Shown here piece after piece: positions 5,268 to 11,351 of a stretch of 11,351 nt of DNA (positions are counted from its first letter, which is position 1; each line of letters begins with the position of its first letter). The notes beneath the pieces are model-generated. The model was not told where the DNA came from. It searched no databases and was given only the letters and a program-made list of their open reading frames with translations. The position numbers were made by a program, and so were the translations under genes. Source of the DNA: Pseudomonadota bacterium (GTDB lineage: Bacteria > Pseudomonadota > Gammaproteobacteria > Steroidobacterales > Steroidobacteraceae); assembly GCA_021826035.1 (NCBI GenBank), contig JAKBBE010000088.1, positions 1 to 11,351 of the forward strand. Direction: 5' to 3'.

Positions 5268-6880
5268 CGGTGCGGATCGGCGAATACCAGCCGAAAAATG
5301 CTACCGCCGCCGTGACGTGGCTCATAGAGCAGCGTCGCGCCGTTGGCCTGGGCGAGCTCGCGGGCGAGAAACAGTCCCAGCCCCGTGCCGCGCCCGCCGC
5401 TGAAGAACGGCTCGAAGATCCGCTCCACGTGCTCAGGCGGCACCCCGGGGCCGCGATCGGCCACCTCGAGGTAAGGACGGCTACCGGCGTGGCGCCGAGC
5501 GCAGTGAACCTCGATGGTCGCGACCTCGCCCGGGCCTGCGCCGTAGCGCAGGGCATTCTCGCAGAGATTCCACACGATCTGGCGCAGCTGCGCCGGATCG
5601 AAGCGGACCTCGAGCGGCGTCTCGGGCAGGTCGAGCCGCAGTCGCTCGCGCGGGCACTGCATGGTCTCGGCGAACTCCGCGAGGAACGCCTCGCTCCACT
5701 CCGCCAGCGCGAACCGCTCGGCGCGCGCGGCCTCGCGGCGCGAGAGGCGCAGCACGCTCTCGATGATGCGGCTGACCCGCTCGGCCTGGCCGCGGATGAT
5801 TTCGGTGAGGCGCCGGTCCTCTGCGCTTAGGTGGGGTGATTCCCCGAGCAGCTGCCCGGCGTGGCTCATGGCGCCGACGGGGTTGCGAATCTCGTGCGCG
5901 ATGCTCGCCGAGAGCCGCCCGAGGGCGGCGAGCTTGGACTGCTGGACCTTCTCGGCGAGGAGGCTCGTGTCCTCGAGGAAGGCCAGCACCGGGGCGGGCT
6001 GGTCCGTACCAATCGCGGCGAAGTGGGCGCGGATCTCGCGGACTCCGTCGGGCGCGGCGAAGGTCGGATCCTCGAGCGGGAACAAGCCGGTGCTGTCGGT
6101 GCTCAACCGCCAGCGCGCCAGCAGCTTCAGCAGCTCCGGGCAGGCCGCCTCGAGCGGCGTCTCGACTCGCGCCGCGTCGGGCCCGAGCAGCCGCGCCGCC
6201 GACTCGTTGATCAGGCGGATGCGATCCTGCGGGTCGATCACCAGGATGCTCTCGCGCAAGTGACGCACGATGTACTCGGACAGCTGCGCGAGGTTCGCCA
6301 GGTCGATCTCCTGGCGGCGCACCGTGGCCTCGCTCGCACGCAGCCGCTCGGCGAGCGGCCAGGCCGACAGCGCGATCGCGAACAGCACCACCCCGAGCAT
6401 GCCGGCCGTGGTGAACCCGGCCGGCTGCGCGGCCCGCAGTCCGATGAAGAACTGTGGCAGAAGGACCGCGAGCGTGGCGCCGGCGGCGATCAGCATAGCC
6501 TCGCGGCGGTCCGCAATCAGCGTCAATGCCAGCACGGGCAGGGCGAGCAGGATGCCGAGGCCGCTGGTGACGCCGCCGCAGGCGTAGAGGATGAGGGCGA
6601 TCGCCGCGGAGTCGAGCAGGGAGTTGGCGAGCGGTGGCGGCAGCGGATCGCCCGGGCGCAGCCGCTGGCGCAGGACCAGCGCGAGCGCTGAGGCAAAGTA
6701 CGCCGCGCAGGTCGCGACGAATAGCCCGGGGTGTATGACCGGCAGATACGGCGCCCGGGCGAGGACCAGCACGCCGAGCAGCACCGTCGGCACCAGCAGC
6801 CGATAGACGTTGAGCCACCCGGTCATGCGCCGGGCGAAGTCGCTGGGTGCGGGAGCAGAGGCTGCGGCGCTGGCCGGCAT
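5243..6880 (-). CDS. pilS: PilS, membrane sensor histidine kinase of the pilin two-component system
   Basis: 545 residues from an ATG at 6880. An inner-membrane kinase with about six hydrophobic segments (near 26-42, 51-70, 88-102, 106-123, 128-146 and 158-176). A linker and PAS-like domain follow (about 195-305, with ILVIDPQDRIRLINESAARLLG). The HisKA domain has the phospho-accepting His329 in SIAHEIRNPVG. The ATPase domain has the N box NLCENALRYG (Asn442), G1 DRGPGVP (475-481), F box FEPFF (489-493) and G2 GGRGTGLGLF (495-504). All kinase motifs are intact. In Pseudomonas, PilS senses PilA level in the membrane and acts on PilR. The open frame runs further upstream to 7306, but that part crosses the start of sucC and is not pilin-sensor-like. 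A start at 6826 (MTGWLNVYRLL) is also possible; neither has a good ribosome binding site. Confidence 0.93.
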   Translation of the reverse strand: MPASAAASAPAPSDFARRMTGWLNVYRLLVPTVLLGVLVLARAPYLPVIHPGLFVATCAAYFASALALVLRQRLRPGDPLPPPLANSLLDSAAIALILYACGGVTSGLGILLALPVLALTLIADRREAMLIAAGATLAVLLPQFFIGLRAAQPAGFTTAGMLGVVLFAIALSAWPLAERLRASEATVRRQEIDLANLAQLSEYIVRHLRESILVIDPQDRIRLINESAARLLGPDAARVETPLEAACPELLKLLARWRLSTDSTGLFPLEDPTFAAPDGVREIRAHFAAIGTDQPAPVLAFLEDTSLLAEKVQQSKLAALGRLSASIAHEIRNPVGAMSHAGQLLGESPHLSAEDRRLTEIIRGQAERVSRIIESVLRLSRREAARAERFALAEWSEAFLAEFAETMQCPRERLRLDLPETPLEVRFDPAQLRQIVWNLCENALRYGAGPGEVATIEVHCARRHAGSRPYLEVADRGPGVPPEHVERIFEPFFSGGRGTGLGLFLARELAQANGATLLYEPRHGGGSIFRLVFADPHRWRGEIET

Positions 6881-6889
6881 GAGGCTGCG

Positions 6890-6911
6890 AAAACCGGTGG
6901 AAAACCGGCGG
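6890..6911. repeat. Tandem 11-base direct repeat upstream of pilS
   Basis: AAAACCGGTGG (6890-6900) is followed without gap by AAAACCGGCGG (6901-6911), one mismatch. It starts 10 bases upstream of the chosen pilS start, in the 175-base divergent region with sucC. The period of about one helical turn would suit a regulator binding site, but no family is recognised and it may be chance. Confidence 0.4.
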
Positions 6912-6983
6912 GAACTGTAGCATCGCACGGCCGCGCGCGGCGCGATGGACGTCGCAGGCGCGGCGAGAATAAAACCCGATTTA

Positions 6984-7013
6984 TTGGCAGCGATCGTGGA
7001 TTTTGGCGACAAT
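6984..7013 (+). promoter_or_regulatory. Candidate sigma-70 promoter of sucC-sucD-nadE
   Basis: TTGGCA (6984-6989, 5 of 6 match to the -35 consensus), an 18-base spacer, then GACAAT (7008-7013, 4 of 6 match to -10). Transcription would start near 7020, about 36 bases before the sucC ATG. It is the best pair seen in the 175-base gap, which must also hold the pilS promoter; the match is moderate. Confidence 0.35.
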
Positions 7014-7055
7014 CGCCGGCTCCATGCCCCAGGGTCAGGACTTGACGAGCGAACC

Positions 7056-8228
7056 ATGAACCTGCACGAGTACCAAGCGAAAGAGATCTTCAGGAAGTAC
7101 GGCATCCCGGTGCCCGCGGGCCGGCCGGCCGGAACGCCCGATGAGGCCGTGGCGGCAGCCAAGGCGCTCGGCGGGTCGGTCTGGGTGGTCAAGGCGCAGG
7201 TCCATGCCGGCGGGCGCGGCAAGGCCGGCGGCGTGAAGCTCTCGCGCGATCTCGACGCGGTGCGCTCGGCTGCGGCGGCGATGCTCGGCACGCGCCTCGC
7301 CACCAAGCAGACCGGCCCCGAGGGGCTGCCGGTGGAGAAGGTGTACGTCGAGAGCGGCTCACAGATCGAGCGGGAGATCTACCTGTCGCTGACGCTGAAC
7401 CGCGAGAAGGGGCGCATCGCGCTCATCGCTTCCTCCGCGGGCGGCATGGACATCGAGGAGGTCGCCGAGAAGACCCCCGAGCAGATCCTCTCGGTCACGG
7501 TGCATCCGGCCGCCGGCCTGCAGCCCTTCCAGGCGCGCCAGCTCGCCTTCGGCCTCGGCCTGAAGGGCGATCAGATCAAGCAGTTCCAGCACATCGCACT
7601 CGCGCTGTACAAACTCTCCCTCGAGCAGGACGCGAGCCTGCTCGAGATCAACCCGCTGATCGTGACCCAGTCCGGGCAGCTCGTCGCGCTCGATGCGAAA
7701 TTCAACATCGACGCCAACGCAGTGTTCCGCCATCCGGAGCTCGCCAAGCTGCGTGATCCGAGCCAGGAAGATCCCATGGAGCGGCGCGCCAGCGAGCACG
7801 AGCTCAACTATGTCTCCCTCGAGGGCGACATCGCCTGCATGGTCAACGGCGCCGGGCTCGCCATGGCGACGATGGACCTGATCAAGCTGCACGGCGGCCA
7901 GCCGGCCAACTTCCTCGATGTCGGCGGCGGGGCGACCAGCGAGCGCGTGACGCACGCGTTCCAGCTGATCCTCTCCAACCCCAAGGTCCGCGCGGTACTG
8001 GTCAACATCTTCGGCGGCATCGTGCGCTGCGACATGATCGCCGAGGGTGTCGTCAATGCCGTGAAGCACGTCGGGGTCAAGGTTCCGGTGGTCGTGCGGC
8101 TCGAGGGCACCAACGCCGAGAAGGCGCGCGAGGTGCTCTCCAGCAGCGGCCTGACGATCACGCCGGCGACCGATCTGACGGATGCGGCGCGCAAAGTCGT
8201 GGCGCTCGCGGCGGGCGGTGCGGCCTGA
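7056..8228 (+). CDS. sucC: Succinyl-CoA synthetase (ADP-forming) beta subunit
   Basis: 390 residues, against 388 for E. coli SucC. With SucD it converts succinyl-CoA, ADP (or GDP) and phosphate to succinate, CoA and ATP in the TCA cycle, in the cytosol. The N-terminal ATP-grasp fold starts with [12 protein letters not shown] and has the nucleotide loop GGRGKAGG (52-59). The Mg2+ ligands Asn199 (LEINP) and Asp213 (ALDAKFN) fall at the same numbers as in E. coli. The C-terminal CoA-ligase domain has FLDVGGGAT (287-294), the [12 protein letters not shown] segment (320-331) and VVRLEGTN. The open frame extends upstream to 6945, but the ATG at 7056 gives the conserved N-terminus. The ribosome binding site is poor. 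First gene of a sucC-sucD-nadE run, 35 bases before sucD, and divergent from pilS. Confidence 0.97.
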   Translation: MNLHEYQAKEIFRKYGIPVPAGRPAGTPDEAVAAAKALGGSVWVVKAQVHAGGRGKAGGVKLSRDLDAVRSAAAAMLGTRLATKQTGPEGLPVEKVYVESGSQIEREIYLSLTLNREKGRIALIASSAGGMDIEEVAEKTPEQILSVTVHPAAGLQPFQARQLAFGLGLKGDQIKQFQHIALALYKLSLEQDASLLEINPLIVTQSGQLVALDAKFNIDANAVFRHPELAKLRDPSQEDPMERRASEHELNYVSLEGDIACMVNGAGLAMATMDLIKLHGGQPANFLDVGGGATSERVTHAFQLILSNPKVRAVLVNIFGGIVRCDMIAEGVVNAVKHVGVKVPVVVRLEGTNAEKAREVLSSSGLTITPATDLTDAARKVVALAAGGAA

Positions 8229-8249
8229 GCCGCGCGTTAGATCAAGAGT

Positions 8250-8254
8250 AAGGA
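8250..8254 (+). promoter_or_regulatory. Ribosome binding site of sucD
   Basis: AAGGA, 9 bases before the ATG at 8264. It is a good Shine-Dalgarno and fixes the sucD start within the 35-base gap after sucC. Confidence 0.75.
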
Positions 8255-8263
8255 TTTCGACGC

Positions 8264-9409
8264 ATGAGCATTCTGGTCAACAAGCAAACCAAGGTGATCT
8301 GCCAGGGCTTCACCGGTAAGCAGGGCACGTTCCACTCCGAGCAGGCGATTGCCTACGGCACGCAGCTCGTCGGCGGCGTGACGCCCGGGCGCGGCGGGGA
8401 GAAGCATCTCGACCGGCCGGTGTTCGATACCGTGCGGGACGCGGTGCGCGAGACCGGCGCGACGGCGAGCATGATCTACGTGCCGGCCGCCGGCGCAGCC
8501 GATGCGATCCTCGAGGCAGCCGACGCGGGCATCGAGCTCGCGGTGTGCATCACCGAGGGCGTGCCGGTCAACGACATGGTGCGCGTCAAGGCGGCGCTCG
8601 CCGGCTCGGCGACGCGCCTGGTCGGGCCGAACTGCCCGGGGGTCATCACCCCGGATGAGTGCAAGATCGGCATCATGCCGGGGTTCATCCACAAGAAGGG
8701 CGCGGTCGGAATCGTCTCGCGCTCCGGCACGCTCACCTACGAGGCCGTCTACCAGACCACGCGCATCGGACTCGGGCAGAGCACCTGCGTCGGCATCGGC
8801 GGCGACCCGGTGCGCGGCCTGAACTTCGTTGACGTGCTCGAGCTGTTCGAGCGCGACCCCGGCACCGAGGGCATCATCCTGGTCGGGGAGATCGGCGGCA
8901 GCGACGAGGAGGCGGCCGCCCGCTACATCCATCGCTTCGTGAGCAAGCCGGTGGTGGCCTACATCGCCGGGGTGACCGCCCCGCCCGGCAAGCGCATGGG
9001 TCACGCCGGCGCCATCGTCGCCGGCGGCAAAGGCACCGCGGCCGACAAGTACGCCGCGTTCGAGGCCGCCGGGGTGCGCACGGTCAAATCGCCCGCCGAG
9101 CTCGGCAGCGCCATGAACGATCTGCTGCGCCGCCGGCGTGCGCGCGCGGCGGCCCGCTCGGCACGGCCGGCCGCCCGGCCTGCGGCGGCGCCCGCGAAGC
9201 GCGCTGCCGAAAAGCCGGCCCGCTCGAGCGTGAAGCGGGCGAGCGCGAAGGTGGCGAAGCCCGCGGCGCGCAAGCCGGCCAAGAAGGTCGCGAAGCCGGT
9301 GGCCAAGAAGCGCGCCAAGCCGGCGGCCAAAAAGGCCGTCAAGCCGGCGCGCCGCAGCGGCAAGACCGCCGCCCGGAGCCGCGCGGCGGCGGGACGCCGA
9401 GGCCGGTAG
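8264..9409 (+). CDS. sucD: Succinyl-CoA synthetase alpha subunit with histone-H1-like C-terminal tail
   Basis: 381 residues, about 90 longer than E. coli SucD (289). Residues 1-288 are a complete alpha subunit. The CoA-binding Rossmann domain begins [23 protein letters not shown] in pieces, with GGVTPGRGG (38-45). The ligase domain has [10 protein letters not shown] (121-130), [12 protein letters not shown] (149-160), [15 protein letters not shown], and the active-site His247 in [11 protein letters not shown], which carries phosphate during catalysis. The expected end is at about [15 protein letters not shown]. The frame then continues without a stop through 93 residues made of 32 Ala, 36 Lys/Arg, 9 Pro and one Glu, with six KP dipeptides. 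This resembles histone H1 or AlgP tails. Nothing in the core is lost, so enzyme activity is expected. The tail is probably disordered and could bind nucleic acid, polyphosphate or membrane; its role is unknown. Confidence 0.96.
   Translation: MSILVNKQTKVICQGFTGKQGTFHSEQAIAYGTQLVGGVTPGRGGEKHLDRPVFDTVRDAVRETGATASMIYVPAAGAADAILEAADAGIELAVCITEGVPVNDMVRVKAALAGSATRLVGPNCPGVITPDECKIGIMPGFIHKKGAVGIVSRSGTLTYEAVYQTTRIGLGQSTCVGIGGDPVRGLNFVDVLELFERDPGTEGIILVGEIGGSDEEAAARYIHRFVSKPVVAYIAGVTAPPGKRMGHAGAIVAGGKGTAADKYAAFEAAGVRTVKSPAELGSAMNDLLRRRRARAAARSARPAARPAAAPAKRAAEKPARSSVKRASAKVAKPAARKPAKKVAKPVAKKRAKPAAKKAVKPARRSGKTAARSRAAAGRRGR
9128..9406 (+). repeat. Low-complexity Ala/Lys/Arg/Pro coding repeat in the 3' end of sucD
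   Basis: Codons 289-381 of sucD. K-P-A/V units recur at residues 332, 337, 344, 352 and 360, and an earlier KP lies at 317; the last units are 7-8 residues apart. At base level AAGCCGGC-type blocks repeat, which favours growth or shrinkage by slippage or unequal recombination. An Arg/Ala-rich half (289-325) precedes the Lys/Pro-rich half (326-361), and an Arg-rich end closes it. Confidence 0.85.
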
Positions 9410-9426
9410 CGCTCAACCGTACACCC

Positions 9427-9433
9427 AGGGAGG
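9427..9433 (+). promoter_or_regulatory. Ribosome binding site of nadE
   Basis: AGGGAGG directly before the ATG at 9437. Its strongest core GGAGG leaves only 3 bases to the start, shorter than usual; pairing through the upstream AGGG leaves 6. It lies in the 27-base gap after sucD. Confidence 0.65.
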
Positions 9434-9436
9434 CTC

Positions 9437-11062
9437 ATGAGTGAGTCTCTGCGCATCGCGCTCGCCCAGCTCGACCTGCTGGTCGGGGACGTCCAGGGCA
9501 ATCTGACACAGGTCGTGAGCGTCGCCCGGCAGGCCCGAGAGGAGCACCGGGCCGACCTCACGCTGTTTCCGGAACTGGCGCTCTCGGGCTATCCGCCGGA
9601 GGATCTGCTCTTCCACCGGGGCTTTCGCGCGCAGATCGAGCGGGCCCTCGAGCAGCTGTGCCGCGAGGTGCCGGCCGGCCAGCTGATCGTCGGGTTCCCG
9701 GAGTACGGCGAGTCCGGCATCGCCAATGCGGCGGCCGTCATCGCGGCCGGGCACCTCGCGGCCGTGCACCGCAAGGCCGCGCTGCCGAACTACAAGGTGT
9801 TCGACGAGAAGCGCTACTTCCACCCCGGCACCGAGCCGACGGTGCTGTCCATCAAGGGCTTTCGCATCGGCGTGCTGATCTGCGAGGACCTGTGGGTGGC
9901 CGAGCCGGCGCGCCGCGCACACCTCGCCGGGGCCGAGCTGCTGGTGGTGATCAACGCCTCCCCGTACGAGCGCGGCAAGCAGCGCGAGCGCGAGGCGGTG
10001 GCCCGCGAGCGCGTCCGCGAGGTCGCCCTGCCGCTCGCCTACGTGAACACCCTCGGCGGCCAGGACGAGCTGGTCTTCGACGGCAACTCGTTCGTGATGA
10101 ACGCCGAGGGCGAAGTCGTGCTGCGCGCGCCGCCCTTCGAGGCGGGCCTGTACTGCGCCGAGTTCACGCGCGAGGCGGGCCGGGTCGTGCCGCGCCCCGG
10201 GGTGGTTGCGCCGGAGCTGAGCGAGACGGCGAGCGTCTACAGCGCACTCGTGCTCGGCGTGCGCGATTACGTGAACAAGCACGGATTCCCGGGCGTGGTG
10301 ATGGGGCTGTCGGGCGGCATCGACTCGGCGCTCACGCTCGCCATCGCGGTCGATGCCCTCGGCGCCGATCGCGTGCACGCGGTGATGATGCCCTCGCGCT
10401 ATACGGCGCAGATGAGCCTCACCGATGCGCAGGAGGAGGCCCGGCTGCTCGGGGTCCGCTACAGCGTGCTGTCGATCGAGAGCATGTTCGAGGCGACGCT
10501 CGCGACGCTCGCCGGGGAATTCGCCGGGCTGCCGGTGGATGCCACCGAGGAGAACATCCAGTCGCGCTGCCGCATGCTGCTGCTGATGGGGTTGTCGAAC
10601 AAGACCGGACGGATGCTGCTCACCACGGGCAACAAGAGCGAGATGGCCGTCGGTTACGCCACGCTCTACGGCGACATGGCCGGCGGCTTCGCGCCCATCA
10701 AGGACTGCAGCAAGCTGCTGGTGTACCGGCTGGCCGCCTACCGCAATGCGATCGCCCCGGTGATCCCGCAGCGTGTGATCGAGCGGCCGCCCTCGGCGGA
10801 GCTGCGTGCCGACCAGAAGGACTCCGACAGCCTGCCGCCCTACGAGGTGCTTGATCCGATCCTCGCGGCGTTCATCGAGGAGGACCTCTCGGTCGATGAG
10901 ATCGCCGCGCGCGGCTTCGACCGGGTGACCGTCGGGCGGGTGCTCGACCTGGTCAAGCGCAACGAATACAAGCGCCGCCAGGCGCCCCCGGGCGTGCGGG
11001 TCAGCCGCCGCGCGTTCGGCCGCGACTGGCGCTATCCGATCACCAACGGCTATCGGCGCTAG
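9437..11062 (+). CDS. nadE: Glutamine-dependent NAD+ synthetase
   Basis: 541 residues, the two-domain type. It makes NAD+ from deamido-NAD+, ATP and glutamine, the last step of NAD biosynthesis. The N-terminal nitrilase-type glutaminase (about 5-265) has the catalytic triad Glu46 (LFPELALSGYPPEDL), Lys113 (HRKAALPNYKVFDE) and Cys149 (GVLICEDLW), so it can take ammonia from glutamine. The C-terminal synthetase domain (about 268-541) has the ATP-pyrophosphatase P-loop LSGGIDSALT (291-300), NIQSRCRM (373-380), TTGNKSEMAVGYATLYGDMAGGFAPIKD in pieces (396-423), and the end YKRRQAPPGVRVSRRAFGRD typical of proteobacterial NadE. Length and motifs are complete. It follows sucD by 27 bases on the same strand and is probably co-transcribed. 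No terminator follows; it meets the next gene tail to tail. Confidence 0.97.
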   Translation: MSESLRIALAQLDLLVGDVQGNLTQVVSVARQAREEHRADLTLFPELALSGYPPEDLLFHRGFRAQIERALEQLCREVPAGQLIVGFPEYGESGIANAAAVIAAGHLAAVHRKAALPNYKVFDEKRYFHPGTEPTVLSIKGFRIGVLICEDLWVAEPARRAHLAGAELLVVINASPYERGKQREREAVARERVREVALPLAYVNTLGGQDELVFDGNSFVMNAEGEVVLRAPPFEAGLYCAEFTREAGRVVPRPGVVAPELSETASVYSALVLGVRDYVNKHGFPGVVMGLSGGIDSALTLAIAVDALGADRVHAVMMPSRYTAQMSLTDAQEEARLLGVRYSVLSIESMFEATLATLAGEFAGLPVDATEENIQSRCRMLLLMGLSNKTGRMLLTTGNKSEMAVGYATLYGDMAGGFAPIKDCSKLLVYRLAAYRNAIAPVIPQRVIERPPSAELRADQKDSDSLPPYEVLDPILAAFIEEDLSVDEIAARGFDRVTVGRVLDLVKRNEYKRRQAPPGVRVSRRAFGRDWRYPITNGYRR

Positions 11063-11351
11063 CGCGCCGGGGCGGGAATGGGCCGCTGCAGGATCACGGC
11101 CGGCTGGTCGTTGTAGAGGCTGCGCTCGAGTTCGGAGAAGCCGGTCTTCGCGAGCACGCGCAGCGAGGCCCCATTGCGTTCATCGACGAGGCAGACGCAT
11201 CGCTCGTACGGCAGGTGCGCATCACCCCAGGCGAGCACGCCGCGCACCGCCTCGGTGGCATAGCCCTGGCCGTGGCAGCGCGAGGCGAGGGCGAACCCGA
11301 GCTCCGCTCCGGTGCGCAGCAGCGGCGCGCCGTCGCGCCGGAAGTCGGCGA
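11059..11351 (-). CDS. GNAT-family N-acetyltransferase, C-terminal part (gene runs off the window)
   Basis: The minus strand is open from the window edge to a TAG at 11061-11059, giving 96 codons with no start needed inside. The sequence includes TGAELGFALASRCHGQGYATEAV, here in two pieces, where HGQGYATEA is the acetyl-CoA pyrophosphate loop (Q-x-x-G-x-G/A) and ELGF the preceding strand. CLVDERNGASLRVLAKTGF is the conserved last helix and strand of RimJ/RimL-type acetyltransferases. The substrate (ribosomal protein N-terminus, small molecule or other) cannot be told. Its stop shares the bases CTAG with the nadE stop. Confidence 0.88.
   Translation of the reverse strand, partial: ADFRRDGAPLLRTGAELGFALASRCHGQGYATEAVRGVLAWGDAHLPYERCVCLVDERNGASLRVLAKTGFSELERSLYNDQPAVILQRPIPAPAR

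Noticed and set aside
3993..5403. Long plus-strand open frames (440 and 343 codons) opposite pilR and pilS
   Set aside because: They are antisense to well-conserved PilR/PilS coding and have Arg/Ala-rich composition typical of shadow frames at high GC.
6945..7055. Upstream extension of sucC
   Set aside because: SucC is conserved from [12 protein letters not shown] at 7056; the 37 extra residues have no family match and cross the candidate promoter.
6881..7306. In-frame upstream extension of pilS over the start of sucC
   Set aside because: It overlaps 251 bases of the conserved sucC coding region, is low-complexity and unlike any PilS N-terminus; it is an antisense shadow in high-GC DNA.
9128..9406. 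sucD tail as a frameshift or read-through artefact
   Set aside because: The tail stays in one frame for 93 codons with ordered Lys/Pro repeats and ends 27 bases before nadE with normal operon spacing; a chance frame would not give one acidic residue in 93. Read data could still overturn this.
9001..10378. Long minus-strand open frames opposite sucD and nadE
   Set aside because: Antisense to clear enzymes; low complexity, no motifs.
1..11351. CRISPR, tRNA, rRNA, transposase, toxin-antitoxin or phage-defence genes
   Set aside because: None seen on either strand. The lone exonuclease has no defence partner beside it, so I do not call a defence system.

Overview
The window looks like chromosomal DNA of a high-GC gammaproteobacterium. 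The best guess is the Xanthomonadales/Nevskiales side of the class, because sucC-sucD beside divergent pilS-pilR near pilB/pilA is, as I recall, the arrangement in Xanthomonas and Xylella. All genes are bacterial and chromosomal in character. I see no rRNA, tRNA, CRISPR array, transposase or phage gene.

Layout. Positions 1-954 carry the type IV pilus structural end. The first codons of a minus-strand gene, probably pilB, leave the window at base 1. Next come a strong minus-strand terminator, the major pilin gene pilA (minus, 228-734), and a 415-base divergent intergenic region. That region holds a consensus sigma-54 promoter, a consensus IHF site and a TGTC palindrome that is a candidate PilR operator. 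Positions 1150-3613 hold a plus-strand pair: a TPR-sulfotransferase and an overlapping DEDDh exonuclease. This pair sits between pilA and its regulators, and the sulfotransferase has visibly lower GC than the rest. Terminator-like hairpins at about 3760-3820 separate the pair from the convergent pilS-pilR operon (minus, 3858-6880). Divergent from pilS is a plus-strand sucC-sucD-nadE run (7056-11062). nadE meets a truncated minus-strand GNAT acetyltransferase gene tail to tail; their stop codons share one CTAG.

How it works together. PilS (membrane histidine kinase) and PilR (NtrC-type sigma-54 activator) are expected to control pilA. The pilA upstream region in this same window shows the three cis elements such control needs, in the right order and spacing. 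SucC/SucD form succinyl-CoA synthetase of the TCA cycle. NadE makes NAD+ using glutamine.

Most unusual feature: SucD is complete at about 288 residues but continues in frame for another 93 residues of an Ala/Lys/Arg/Pro-rich, histone-H1-like tail (36 basic, 1 acidic residue). Second in interest are the TPR-sulfotransferase cassette divergent from pilA and the fully readable sigma-54/IHF/PilR promoter. No entirely new multi-gene system is evident.
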